Origin: an uncultured Lentisphaeria bacterium
Lineage (GTDB): Bacteria; Verrucomicrobiota; Lentisphaeria; JABSQK01; CAJWLW01
Direction: 5' to 3'
Assembly (NCBI GenBank): GCA_913042885.1
Contig: CAJWLW010000004.1
Coordinates: 1 to 54,446, forward strand
DNA length: 54,446 bases
How positions within the stretch are numbered: position 1 is the stretch's first letter; each line of letters starts with the position of its first letter. Positions 35,354 through 44,430 of this stretch are shown here, one piece after another. The notes beneath the pieces are model-generated. The model saw only the letters and a program-made list of their open reading frames with translations, searched no databases and had not been told where the DNA came from. Both the position numbers and the translations under genes were made by a program.

Positions 35354-37711
35354 ATGATCGAACACATCGATATCACCAACTTGTCTCACTACGACATCGG
35401 GTTCACCGACCATCCTTTGGTGTGCCGACGGATGGCGAGCCGCATCATCGACCAGGCCCTCGACCTGGTCGATAGCAGCAACACGAAAGGATCCCCCCCG
35501 CGATTCTGCTGGACCTGTGAATCCAATAACGCTGTCCGGGAGTGGTGGCAGGAAGCAGCGCCCGGGCGTCGCGACCAGTTTCTCGACGCCGTGCGAGCCG
35601 GATGGATCGAGATCTGTGCCATGCCATTCAATCACGGTCCGACAATGGACGCACGGCAGTGGCGCTGCTGCGCCCGCTGGCTGCCGGAAGATCTGCAACA
35701 GGCCGTGCAGTCACGGACCGTCGTGCAGAGTGACGTCAACGGATTTCCGCGCGCCGGGATGATCGCCATGATGGATGCGGGCGCGGAATTTCTGTGGATG
35801 GGCATTAACCGGGATACGGGTGGTACGCCGGTGCCGCAGCCCAGCGCCTTCTGGTGGGAAATGCCGGACGGACGGCGGGCCTTCGTATGGAACTCGACGC
35901 AGTATCAGAATGGCTATTTCCTGTTCGAGAGCGCCGAGTGGCGGCACTGCCCGGTGCCCGCGGCGGCGGACGGGCGCTACCGCCCACCGCGACGCGGCGA
36001 GATTCTCGACCCCTCCGAAGAGGGTCTGCAGCGGGCTCACGAAGTCTGCCACAAGCTGCTGGGGCAATTCCAGGACGAGGGCTATTCATATGAACGGCTG
36101 GCCTTGTCAACAAGCAATATGTGGCGGGTCGACAACGATCCGCCCCTCGAGTTGCTGATCGAATTCGTCGAGGCCTGGAACGCCGCCGGTCTTTCGCCAT
36201 CACTGGCCATCACCACGCCGACACCGGCGCTGACGGCCCTGCGCCAGCACATCGGCGAATCGGCACCGACATTGCAAGGCGAATGGATGAATTGGTGGGC
36301 GAACGGGGCCGCCGCCGCCCCCCACGAACTGTCTGCCTCACGCCGGGCCAAGCGGCTGTTGACGGCGCTGGAATCGCCGCTTTACGGGCCGGCAACCGAT
36401 CACGCCGGCGTGATCGACGAGTGTACGCGCGAGCTCTGCCTGTTCGACGAACACACCTTTGGATCCTGGAACAGCGCGGCCAAGCCCGACTGCATCGACA
36501 GCCGCGGGCAGTTCGCGGAAAAGGCGTCACTGGCTTATCGCCCGCTGGCGCTGGCAGAACTGGCAGTGGGCGATGCCAATCGTGCGACTGCCCCTACAGA
36601 GGCGGGTATTCACATCATCAATCCATACCCCGCGCCGTTCAGCGGTTGGGTCGATATCACCGAAGACTGCTTGCCCCGTTCCTATGATGGTGTGGTAAAC
36701 ACAGCCACCGGGGAGGAAACGGCATTCCAGAAAACACCCGACGTCGCGGCGTTCTTCATGGAGCCGACAGAGGCGTCACAATTCTCGCGGCTGGACAAGG
36801 GCAAGGTCTTCCCGGACAACATCGACGACAAATGTCTGCGACTGTGGGTGGAAGATCTGGGCGCCAACGCGACACGGTCATACCGGCTGATGGACGGCGT
36901 AAACGGCGCGGCATCATACCCCATGCCGGAAATCGAGACGGGTGAAGACAACTGGCCGACAGCAGTCCGCTGGGCCGACGGCGAGCTGTTCCGCGCACCC
37001 ATTGGTGGTTTTCACGCCCTGGAAATGGTTGGGCTGGCGCCTCGCTGGCAGTACAAGAAGATCACCAAGCAACCGACCGCAGCCGAACGCCGGAAAGCAC
37101 GCGACCAGAACGCGACCGTCAGCGAGGCGGTCCCGGAGGGTGGCGCGACCGTCAGCGATACCGGCCCCACAATCATTTATGAACAATACCTGGCGCACCC
37201 GCGATTGAGATTCTACCGGCGGCGTCTGGAGGTCTACAAACAAACCCGCCGAGTGCGGGTGCAGGTACTTCTCGACCGTATCTCGAAACCGGAATCAGCG
37301 GAGATCTTCTACGTCTCGTTCCCGCTGCACGCCGAGGGTTACCAGGTTCAGATGCAAATGGGCGGTGTACCGTTTCAACCGGACCGCGACCTGTTTCCCA
37401 ATACATGCCGCGACTACTATCCCATTGACAATCAGGTGTGCTTCTCCAAGGGCAGCTCCCGGCTCGTCCTGGATTGCCATGACAACGCGCTTGTCGAGCT
37501 GGGGGAGATGAACGACGGCTTGAAACGGGAGCAGATCCCCGACGATCTCTCCACGGTCTATGCCACGGTCTACAACAATGTCTGGTACTGCAACTGGCCG
37601 GGCGACGAGAACGGCGTGATGGAATTCGCTTTCGACCTGTACGGCAGCGAGACCGATACCACCGCGCATGCCCCCGAAGCCTATCCGGTGGTGTCGGTTG
37701 AACGAAAGTGA
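35354..37711 (+). CDS. GH38-like (alpha-mannosidase-type/DUF5054-like) glycoside hydrolase
   Basis: A 785-residue protein beginning ITNLSHYDIGFTDHP, where His12 and Asp14 match the metal-binding H-x-D of GH38-type (beta/alpha)7 barrels. Further pieces are WTCESNNAVREWW, PFNHGPTMDARQW, QSDVNGFPRAGMIAMMDAG (candidate metal/nucleophile Asp) and a C-terminal beta-sandwich region. The linker near 580-610 repeats the motif ATVSEAVPEGGATVSD. No signal peptide. GH38 enzymes are zinc-dependent exo-alpha-mannosidases; this divergent member may have another substrate. Start: ATG at 35354 with AGGAG 11 bases upstream. It lies 128 nt after the DUF4838 gene and closes the glycosidase set on this strand. 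Confidence 0.72.
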   Translation: MIEHIDITNLSHYDIGFTDHPLVCRRMASRIIDQALDLVDSSNTKGSPPRFCWTCESNNAVREWWQEAAPGRRDQFLDAVRAGWIEICAMPFNHGPTMDARQWRCCARWLPEDLQQAVQSRTVVQSDVNGFPRAGMIAMMDAGAEFLWMGINRDTGGTPVPQPSAFWWEMPDGRRAFVWNSTQYQNGYFLFESAEWRHCPVPAAADGRYRPPRRGEILDPSEEGLQRAHEVCHKLLGQFQDEGYSYERLALSTSNMWRVDNDPPLELLIEFVEAWNAAGLSPSLAITTPTPALTALRQHIGESAPTLQGEWMNWWANGAAAAPHELSASRRAKRLLTALESPLYGPATDHAGVIDECTRELCLFDEHTFGSWNSAAKPDCIDSRGQFAEKASLAYRPLALAELAVGDANRATAPTEAGIHIINPYPAPFSGWVDITEDCLPRSYDGVVNTATGEETAFQKTPDVAAFFMEPTEASQFSRLDKGKVFPDNIDDKCLRLWVEDLGANATRSYRLMDGVNGAASYPMPEIETGEDNWPTAVRWADGELFRAPIGGFHALEMVGLAPRWQYKKITKQPTAAERRKARDQNATVSEAVPEGGATVSDTGPTIIYEQYLAHPRLRFYRRRLEVYKQTRRVRVQVLLDRISKPESAEIFYVSFPLHAEGYQVQMQMGGVPFQPDRDLFPNTCRDYYPIDNQVCFSKGSSRLVLDCHDNALVELGEMNDGLKREQIPDDLSTVYATVYNNVWYCNWPGDENGVMEFAFDLYGSETDTTAHAPEAYPVVSVERK

Positions 37712-37920
37712 TCGAGGCCCGGGGAAGCGCGAGAGAGTTGCACCGCACCGCGTCAACCACGTCGCCACGATGAGCCGGACCCGCCAAGGTATTTTTTGTG
37801 GTTAGCCGGTTTTGCTGGACGGAGTGGGGATTCGCGGATAAGATTCCGATTATCTGAAACGAAACCATTCGTGGCAGGACTTTCTTTCCGCCACACCTCA
37901 AACACTGACGGAGAATTTCA

Positions 37921-38529
37921 ATGACAGGCGGCACCATCGCACTGATAATCGTCGGCGCAGTTTTGACTGGCTTGGTTTTGCTGGCAATTATCGTTGCCGG
38001 TATGTACAACAAGTTGATTACGCTGCGTAATCGCTTCAAGAATGCATTCGCACAGATTGATGTGCAGCTTAAGCGTCGTTATGACCTGATTCCCAATCTG
38101 GTCGAGACAGCCAAGGGATATATGGCCCATGAGCGAGACACCCTCGAGGCTGTGATTCAGGCTCGTAATCAAGCTTCCAGCGCCGGCCAGAAGGCCGCCG
38201 AAAACCCCGGGGACGCTGCCGGCATGCAGGGACTGATGGGTGCTGAAACAGCGCTGACTGGCGCTATGGGCCGCATGTTTGCTCTGATGGAATCCTATCC
38301 GGATCTCAAGGCGAACGAAAACATGAAACAGCTGATGGAGGAATTGACCTCCACCGAGAACAAGGTGGCATTTTCCCGGCAGGCCTTTAACGATTCTGTA
38401 ACAGCCTACAATACAGCCCGTGAAACCTTTCCTACCGCACTGATCGCAGGCACCTTCAACTTTACTGAAGCCCAGTTGTTCGAGATCCAAGAAGCCGAGA
38501 AGGAAGCACCACAGGTGAGCTTCACGTAA
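37921..38529 (+). CDS. lemA: LemA family protein
   Basis: A 202-residue membrane-anchored protein: a transmembrane helix at about 6-28, then a long helical domain with the LemA signature (YNKLITLRNRFKNAFAQIDVQLKRRYDLIPNLVETAKGY). It is full length for the family. LemA proteins sit in the inner membrane with the helical part outside; their exact role is unclear. Start: ATG at 37921 with GGAG nearby. The M48 protease gene begins 5 nt after its stop, a pairing widespread in bacteria. The 209-nt gap in front holds no obvious promoter or terminator. Confidence 0.92.
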   Translation: MTGGTIALIIVGAVLTGLVLLAIIVAGMYNKLITLRNRFKNAFAQIDVQLKRRYDLIPNLVETAKGYMAHERDTLEAVIQARNQASSAGQKAAENPGDAAGMQGLMGAETALTGAMGRMFALMESYPDLKANENMKQLMEELTSTENKVAFSRQAFNDSVTAYNTARETFPTALIAGTFNFTEAQLFEIQEAEKEAPQVSFT

Positions 38530-38534
38530 GCGAT

Positions 38535-40499
38535 ATGGACTTCTTTGATCATCAAGATGTAGCACGCCGCCAGACTGGGCGGCTTGTTGTTCTTTTTATC
38601 CTTGCAGTAGTCGGGATAATTGCTGCGCTATACATAATCTTTTCCGGGTTCATGGCGTTTGGCCAGGGGAAAGAGGGGGCTGCTCCGGAGCCGGTGATCT
38701 ACTTTCGTCCGGGGTTGTTGATAGCCGTTACCTTCATCACGATGCTCGTGGTTGGTTTGGGTAGTCTCTGGAAAACCTTGGCGTTGCGCGCGGGTGGGCG
38801 GACTGTCGCGGAATCTCTTGACGGACAGTTGTTGAATCCAGGAAGCGGCGATATTGCCGAGCGACGGTTGCTGAACGTCGTGGAAGAAATGGCAATCGCC
38901 TCCGGCACACCCGTTCCTCCGGTGTACGTGATGCAGGAAGAGATGGGTATAAATGCCTTTGCCGCTGGATATGGACCTGATGACGCCGTCATCGGGGTCA
39001 CCCGCGGATGTATGGAGAAGCTAACGCGTGATCAGCTGCAGGGCGTGATTGCCCATGAGTTCAGCCACATTCTCAACGGCGATATGCGTTTGAACATTCG
39101 GCTGATGGGGATTCTCCACGGAATCCTGGTAATTGGCCTGATCGGAGGGGTGTTGTTGCGGGTTGGCAGCTACAGTTCAATGAGTCGGCGCCGCAGCAAA
39201 GATAATGGTGGCGCCAAGATCGCATTGGTGGGTTTGGCGATTTTCATCATCGGTTACATGGGCTTTTTCTTTGGCAAGCTGATAAAGGCTGCGGTTTCGC
39301 GCCAGCGCGAGTATCTTGCTGATGCATCGGCAGTCCAGTTTACGCGCAATCCCGATGGAATCGCGGGGGCTCTCAAAGCGATCGGCGGCTATGCAGGACA
39401 GGGGACATTGCAGTCTTCACAGGCCGAGTCCTGTAGTCACATGTTTTTCAGCCGCGGCAAGAAGAAAAGCTTCATAGAATTTAATTCCCTCGCCACGCAT
39501 CCGCCGCTGCACGATCGCATTCAACGCATTGATCCAAGTTTTGACGGCGGCTTTCCTGAAATTGACGAAGACCACAGCGGAGTTTCGGCCTCTGAAAGGT
39601 CCGTCGGATTTGCCGGCAGCAACAAGCGGTCCCGTTCCGTTTCTCCGCCGCAGCAGAAGCCGGCTGCCGTTACGCCCGAGCAATTGACTGCGTCCATTGG
39701 CACCATCGATCCGAGTCAACTGGACTATGCGCGCGAGCTTGTGGCGGGTCTTCCCGAAGCCTTACGCGATGCGGCCCGTGAGCCCTACAGCGCTCGCGCA
39801 CTCGTATATGCGTTGTTGTTGGATGCCGATCATGGGGTGCGTTCAAAGCAGTTGGATCACCTGGCAGTGTCTGCTGAAGAAGGCATGCATGCGGCCACAC
39901 AGGAACTGCAACAGGTCTTGTCGAAAGTTGGACGTTCCGCTCGTCTGCCGCTGGCGGATCTGGCCATGCCGGCCCTGCGACAGTTGGCGTCCGCTCAGTA
40001 TGAGTGTTTCCGTGTAAACGTTTGCGCACTGGTGCATGCCGATGAACGAATAGATCTGTTCGAATACGCTTTGGAGCACATGCTCGTGCGTCATCTCGAT
40101 CGGGAATTCCGCGACCTGCCGCGGGCGCCGACGCGCTACAAATCCCTGAGGCCTTTCAGTCAGGAGATTGGCGTTATTCTATCCGCACTTGCACGAGCAG
40201 GCTCCGACGACGAAGCTGAAGCCTCTCGTGCATTTCTTGCCGGTGTTTCCCGACTGGGAAAAGCCGTCGACGACCGCGTCGGATCTCTCCGATCTGCGGA
40301 CTCGGCAACTTTGGCCGAGGTCGACCAAATACTCCCCCATCTGGATCAGCTCAGACCCAAACTAAAACGACAACTCATCGGTGCGGCCACAGTGTGCATC
40401 TCTGTCGACGGGGTCATCGCCATCGAAGAAGCCGAGCTCCTTCGCGCCATATCCGATAGCCTCTCCTGCCCCGTGCCCCCCTTGTTGTCGGCTACCTGA
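38535..40499 (+). CDS. M48-family membrane metalloprotease with TerB-like C-terminal region
   Basis: A 654-residue protein. Four hydrophobic segments are seen (about 14-40, 57-77, 190-210, 225-250). The zinc motif HEFSH is at 174-178 and the third ligand Glu259 is in RQREYLADASAVQ, as in HtpX/Ste24-type peptidases. Unlike HtpX (about 290 residues) it has a 350-residue extension: a low-complexity linker (KRSRSVSPPQQKPAAVTPEQ) and an all-helical part with VHADERIDLFEYALE and ISVDGVIAIEEAELLRAIS, acidic motifs like those of TerB domains. It is predicted to degrade or survey inner-membrane proteins. It is co-transcribed with lemA. Confidence 0.88.
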   Translation: MDFFDHQDVARRQTGRLVVLFILAVVGIIAALYIIFSGFMAFGQGKEGAAPEPVIYFRPGLLIAVTFITMLVVGLGSLWKTLALRAGGRTVAESLDGQLLNPGSGDIAERRLLNVVEEMAIASGTPVPPVYVMQEEMGINAFAAGYGPDDAVIGVTRGCMEKLTRDQLQGVIAHEFSHILNGDMRLNIRLMGILHGILVIGLIGGVLLRVGSYSSMSRRRSKDNGGAKIALVGLAIFIIGYMGFFFGKLIKAAVSRQREYLADASAVQFTRNPDGIAGALKAIGGYAGQGTLQSSQAESCSHMFFSRGKKKSFIEFNSLATHPPLHDRIQRIDPSFDGGFPEIDEDHSGVSASERSVGFAGSNKRSRSVSPPQQKPAAVTPEQLTASIGTIDPSQLDYARELVAGLPEALRDAAREPYSARALVYALLLDADHGVRSKQLDHLAVSAEEGMHAATQELQQVLSKVGRSARLPLADLAMPALRQLASAQYECFRVNVCALVHADERIDLFEYALEHMLVRHLDREFRDLPRAPTRYKSLRPFSQEIGVILSALARAGSDDEAEASRAFLAGVSRLGKAVDDRVGSLRSADSATLAEVDQILPHLDQLRPKLKRQLIGAATVCISVDGVIAIEEAELLRAISDSLSCPVPPLLSAT

Positions 40500-40876
40500 C
40501 CTGAAACTCCGTCCCACGGGCTGTTGGGCCTTTGGGAAGACCTGTCCGAGTGACGTCCGGCCGCCAAGTTTCTTGCCAGCATGATCCCCAAGGAGGTACG
40601 ACGCCGGCGGCGGGACTCGTCCGCATTCCTCAATATTCTTTCGCACCAACTACAAAAGGCATCTGAAAACAGTTACAGCCGTCTTTCTTTTTCGCGCATT
40701 TCACGAGCCTCCGGGGAATCGGGCTCGTGTTCAATATTCGGCGTGTTACTCGTGAATTCCCGCGCTAAGTTGGTCGTGCGGTGACACGTCGTTCGTCGCG
40801 GGTCATTTATCAGCAAACGCATCACCGTGTACAGCTTCGCACGCGGCAGACACATCACGATCAACTGGAGACGATA
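40500..40876. other. 377-nt intergenic region with a terminator-like hairpin
   Basis: CACGAGCC (40702-40709) pairs with GGCTCGTG (40722-40729) across a 12-nt loop; only TGTTC follows, not a real T-run. The hairpin is 200 nt after the protease stop. A 67-codon frame from 40581 has an Arg-rich start and no recognisable features; I do not call it a gene. Confidence 0.4.
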
Positions 40877-41677
40877 ATGAATCGAATCCCCATCCTCACC
40901 GCCACCTTTTTCCTCCTCTTCAGCGGACTTGCAACCGCAGCAGACGGACTGGGGCTGTCACCGTTTTGGACGGAAGTTCAGGGAAGCCCGCAGTTGGTTC
41001 TCAGACTTACAAACGACGGGGACGAGCCGACTACGGTGCTGACTGAGGACTACCTGATATACACCGAGCTCGACGCAGCCGGCCAGGTATCCGCGCTCAT
41101 AATCAGATTCGCGCTGCCAACGATGACAACGGAAACAGACTCGTGGACCTACGTTCCGCCACGCAGCGAGCTCGGGGCTGTGACGCTTCGAACCGGAGAA
41201 CACACCGCCGTTCTATTGGACGCGCCGTCGATCCCGGACACGACATTCACTGTCCGCTACGAAATCAAGGCTGACTTGGCAGAACGCTACGACTTGTGGC
41301 AGGGCATGGTCGAGACGAGTGTCGAGCCGCCGGTGACCATGACATTGACCACGGCAGACCAGCCGGAAATTGTTCAGCCCATGGTCGGACTGCTGCAGAG
41401 GTTTATTCCTGAAAAACAAAAGGCCGCACCGGCGGACGAGCAGTCAGAAGCCGATCTCGGACCAATCTTGAAAGTCGGTGACACTGTCGATTTCCGGCCG
41501 TCGGCAAATGGCAGCTTGCGAACACAGGTGCATGGCGTCTTCAAGGGCATGTATCACAACTACGTGCGGGTCGACGGGCGCAAGTATCGTCTTACCGACA
41601 TCCATCACAGCGACCGCGAATCGTTTGAACGCTATCGCGATGCCTTGAAAGTCAGCCAAAAACACAGCGCTTACTAA
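40877..41677 (+). CDS. small secreted protein of unknown function
   Basis: A 266-residue protein with a signal peptide (about 1-21, ending LATA). The first 170 residues form a beta-rich domain. The last 70 (DTVDFRPSANGSLRTQVHGVF, YHNYVRVDGRKYRLTDIHHSD) resemble small SH3-like modules of the SHD1 type found in PVC proteins. I cannot name the family safely. Start: ATG at 40877 with GGAG six bases upstream. It converges on urtE; the two stop codons overlap within 41674-41677, so there is no room for a terminator between them. Confidence 0.7.
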   Translation: MNRIPILTATFFLLFSGLATAADGLGLSPFWTEVQGSPQLVLRLTNDGDEPTTVLTEDYLIYTELDAAGQVSALIIRFALPTMTTETDSWTYVPPRSELGAVTLRTGEHTAVLLDAPSIPDTTFTVRYEIKADLAERYDLWQGMVETSVEPPVTMTLTTADQPEIVQPMVGLLQRFIPEKQKAAPADEQSEADLGPILKVGDTVDFRPSANGSLRTQVHGVFKGMYHNYVRVDGRKYRLTDIHHSDRESFERYRDALKVSQKHSAY

Positions 41678-42369
41678 ACGCCAAGATACTGTTTGACGAT
41701 TTCTTCCTTCAAATTCTTCGTCTCGCCGCTGGCGACGACCCGGCCACGGTTCATAATGCAAAACTGCTGGCTGAATTCGCGGATGAAATCGAGATACTGC
41801 TCGACGATCACAATCGTCATTCCGCGGTCCGTGACGAGCTGCTGCAATACCTGGCCGATCTGCTGCACGATGTTCGGTTGAATCCCTTCGGTCGGTTCGT
41901 CAAGGATGAGTAGGCTTGGGTCGGTCACCAGCGCCCGGCCGATCGACAACTGCTGTTGTTGTCCGCCGGACAGGTCCCCGCCCATGCGCGACCGCATGTC
42001 CTTGAGCACGGGAAACAGGTCGAACACCTGGTCCGGTATCTTGCGGAGGCGGTCGGAGCGCGCCGCCAGCCCCACGCGCAGATTCTCCTCGACAGTCAGT
42101 TTCGGGAAAATCATCCGACCCTGTGGTACAAAGGCCAATCCTGCATGAATGCGTCGGTGGGCCGGGATGTCGACAAGGTCGCGACCGTCGAGGGTGATCG
42201 ATCCCGCGGCAGGTTGCAACAGCCCGACGATGTTCTTCATCAATGTTGACTTGCCAACACCGTTGCGGCCCGTAACACAGGTGATCTGCCCATCCGGGAT
42301 CTCGAGCTCGACATCGCGCAGAGCCCGGACCTCGCCGTATGCAAACGAGAGGTTTTCGATTTTCAGCAT
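41674..42369 (-). CDS. urtE: urea ABC transporter, ATPase UrtE
   Basis: A 231-residue branched-chain-type (LivF-like) ATPase. Walker A GRNGVGKST is at 34-42, the signature LSGGQQQQLSIGRAL is intact, and the Walker B is LLILDEP. UrtE energises urea uptake across the inner membrane together with UrtD. Length and order (last of urtABCDE) are normal. It is 49 nt after urtD. Ordinary LivF proteins look alike, but the linked urtABCD and urease genes make the assignment firm. Its stop overlaps the convergent gene ending at 41677. Confidence 0.95.
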   Translation of the reverse strand: MLKIENLSFAYGEVRALRDVELEIPDGQITCVTGRNGVGKSTLMKNIVGLLQPAAGSITLDGRDLVDIPAHRRIHAGLAFVPQGRMIFPKLTVEENLRVGLAARSDRLRKIPDQVFDLFPVLKDMRSRMGGDLSGGQQQQLSIGRALVTDPSLLILDEPTEGIQPNIVQQIGQVLQQLVTDRGMTIVIVEQYLDFIREFSQQFCIMNRGRVVASGETKNLKEEIVKQYLGV

Positions 42370-42418
42370 ATTGGTCGGATTGGTCGGGTTTTCACTTGTC
42401 GCCTGTCACACACCATCT

Positions 42419-43219
42419 TCATCTCCCCAGGTACGCTTCGATCACATCTTCGTGGGCTTCCACTTCCGCCATCGAGCCTTCGGCCATGGTCTTGCCTTCG
42501 TTGAGGACCGTGACCACCGCGTCGAGCTGGCGGACGAATTCCATGTCGTGTTCAATGACGACGATCGTGTGGTCCCGGCGCAGTTCGAGCAGGAGCTGGG
42601 CGGTCAGCTCCGTTTCCGCATCGGTCAGCCCCGCTGCCGGTTCGTCGATCAGCAACAATTTCGGACCGGAAAGAATCAACACGCTGATTGCCAGCCACTG
42701 GCGCTGCCCGTGACTCAGGTTCCTGGCTTTCACGTTCAACTGATCGGTCAGTCGCACACGCTCGAGGATCGACAGGATACGCTCCCGCTCCTTCGGCAGT
42801 TCACGGGCAAACAAATTCGGCCACAACTTCTGATTGCCGGGCAGCGCCAGCTCCATGTTCTGATAGGTGGTCAAGCTTTCGAAAACGGTCGGAGTCTGGA
42901 ACTTGCGGCCGATCCCGCGCAAGGCAATCTCGGTGTCGGTCAGTTGTGTGATCTCGGCGTTGTCGAAATACACCCGGCCTGTGGTCGGCCGGGTTTTGCC
43001 GGTGACAACGTCGCACAAAGTTGTCTTGCCGGCGCCGTTGGGACCGATGATCACCCGCAATTCATTGTGACCGACGCCGAGGATATCGACATCGAGGGCG
43101 GTGAAACCGTCGAAAACCGCGGTGATGTCCTCGAGCACCAGCAGATGGTTCATCGCCCACAGCGCATTTTCACCGGGGCGCTCGCTGTATTCAATAGGGG
43201 TGTAGCCGTTGCCGCTCAT
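42419..43219 (-). CDS. urtD: urea ABC transporter, ATPase UrtD
   Basis: A 266-residue LivG-like ATPase. Walker A GPNGAGKT is at 59-66, the signature LSHGQRQWLAI and the Walker B LLLIDEP are present. The core starting MNHLLVLEDITAVFDGF is typical of UrtD; the 22 residues before it are an extra tail if the ATG at 43219 is used. That ATG overlaps the urtC stop (ATGA), which supports it through coupling. With UrtE it forms the ATPase pair of the urea importer. Confidence 0.95.
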   Translation of the reverse strand: MSGNGYTPIEYSERPGENALWAMNHLLVLEDITAVFDGFTALDVDILGVGHNELRVIIGPNGAGKTTLCDVVTGKTRPTTGRVYFDNAEITQLTDTEIALRGIGRKFQTPTVFESLTTYQNMELALPGNQKLWPNLFARELPKERERILSILERVRLTDQLNVKARNLSHGQRQWLAISVLILSGPKLLLIDEPAAGLTDAETELTAQLLLELRRDHTIVVIEHDMEFVRQLDAVVTVLNEGKTMAEGSMAEVEAHEDVIEAYLGR

Positions 43220-44430
43220 GTGCCGTAAGTCCCGGTTTTCGGCTGCCCGACCAGGCGGTGCCACAAGCGAATCAAGCCATCGGGAAAGAACAGGACCACG
43301 CCGATGAACAGTCCGCCCAGAACGAATTGCCAGTATTCAGCCTTCCAGACCATTTTGTTGTAGACCGATTCGGAAACGACGGATTGCAGGAAAAACAGCA
43401 GTTCATGCTCCGACGTCAGGAAATTCTTCAGCAGGAGTACCGACAAGGTCCCCAGTACTGCGCCGGACAAAGTCCCGCGCCCGCCCACAGCCACCCAAAC
43501 CACGACCAGAATCGACATGCTCGCTTCCATGTCCCAGGGGGTGATGATCTTCATCTGCGGTACATACAGCATGCCGCCGAGTCCTGCAATCGCAGCGCCC
43601 AGGACAAAGGCGAACAGCTTATAGTTGTACGGCTTGTAACCGGAAAACCGCAGGGTGTTCTCGTCGTCGCGAACGGCGATCAGAATCCGGCCCAGCCGCG
43701 ATTTGACTATATACCGGCACAACGCGTATACGCCGACCAACGCCGCGGCCGTGACCAGATACAGCGTGAGCTGGACGCCGGCATCGGTCAGATGGAATCT
43801 CCCGCCGATACGTTCGAATCGAGTGAGCCCGTTGGTACCGCAGAACTTCATGTTGTTCATTGAAAAAAAGTTGAACGCCCCCACTGTGATTGCCTGCGTG
43901 AGAATGGCGAAATAAACGCCGCGCACACGGCTGCGGAACCCGAACCAGCCGATCACAAAAGCGATTGCGGCAGGGATGGCCAGGCCGAGCAGCACGGTGA
44001 CCGGAAGCGACCAGAACGGTTTCCAGAACCACGGCACTAACGCATCGCCCGGGGCCTCGCCAACCGCGTATGGATAGACGACATACAGGCACGCCGGGAT
44101 CTTCCAGCCAGCGGCATCGACGATGCCTTCCGGACCGCCGTGGTGGGCCAGGTACATACCCATCGCGTACCCGCCGAGGCAGAAAAAGAACATTTGGCAC
44201 AAGCTCAGGATTCCAGTGTATCCCCAGACCAGGTCCAGGCCAATGGCCATGATCGCAAAGGTCATGTACCGCCCCAGCCGGTTCACCGTTTCGATGCTGA
44301 TTATTCCCGCCAGGTACAGCACCGGGATGACGATCAGACCGAAGCCCATCAGCACGTACAAGATGTACCGCCGGGTCAATTCCCGGGATTGATCCAGGGG
44401 GCGAATCAGCGATGTCGCGTGCTCAGACAT
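43216..44430 (-). CDS. urtC: urea ABC transporter, permease UrtC
   Basis: A 404-residue LivM-type inner-membrane permease with about ten hydrophobic helices. It contains the family stretch WGYTGILSLCQMFFFCLGGY and a C-terminal MEASMSILVVVWVAVGGRGT-type segment that contacts the ATPase. It forms the membrane channel with UrtB. Start: ATG at 44430 overlaps the urtB stop by 8 nt (longer frames up to 44496 would lie deep in urtB). Its stop overlaps urtD by 4 nt. Confidence 0.95.
   Translation of the reverse strand: MSEHATSLIRPLDQSRELTRRYILYVLMGFGLIVIPVLYLAGIISIETVNRLGRYMTFAIMAIGLDLVWGYTGILSLCQMFFFCLGGYAMGMYLAHHGGPEGIVDAAGWKIPACLYVVYPYAVGEAPGDALVPWFWKPFWSLPVTVLLGLAIPAAIAFVIGWFGFRSRVRGVYFAILTQAITVGAFNFFSMNNMKFCGTNGLTRFERIGGRFHLTDAGVQLTLYLVTAAALVGVYALCRYIVKSRLGRILIAVRDDENTLRFSGYKPYNYKLFAFVLGAAIAGLGGMLYVPQMKIITPWDMEASMSILVVVWVAVGGRGTLSGAVLGTLSVLLLKNFLTSEHELLFFLQSVVSESVYNKMVWKAEYWQFVLGGLFIGVVLFFPDGLIRLWHRLVGQPKTGTYGT

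Noticed and set aside
40581..40784. 67-codon plus-strand frame after the M48 protease
   Set aside because: It spans a hairpin, lacks a clear SD at its start and has no recognisable sequence.
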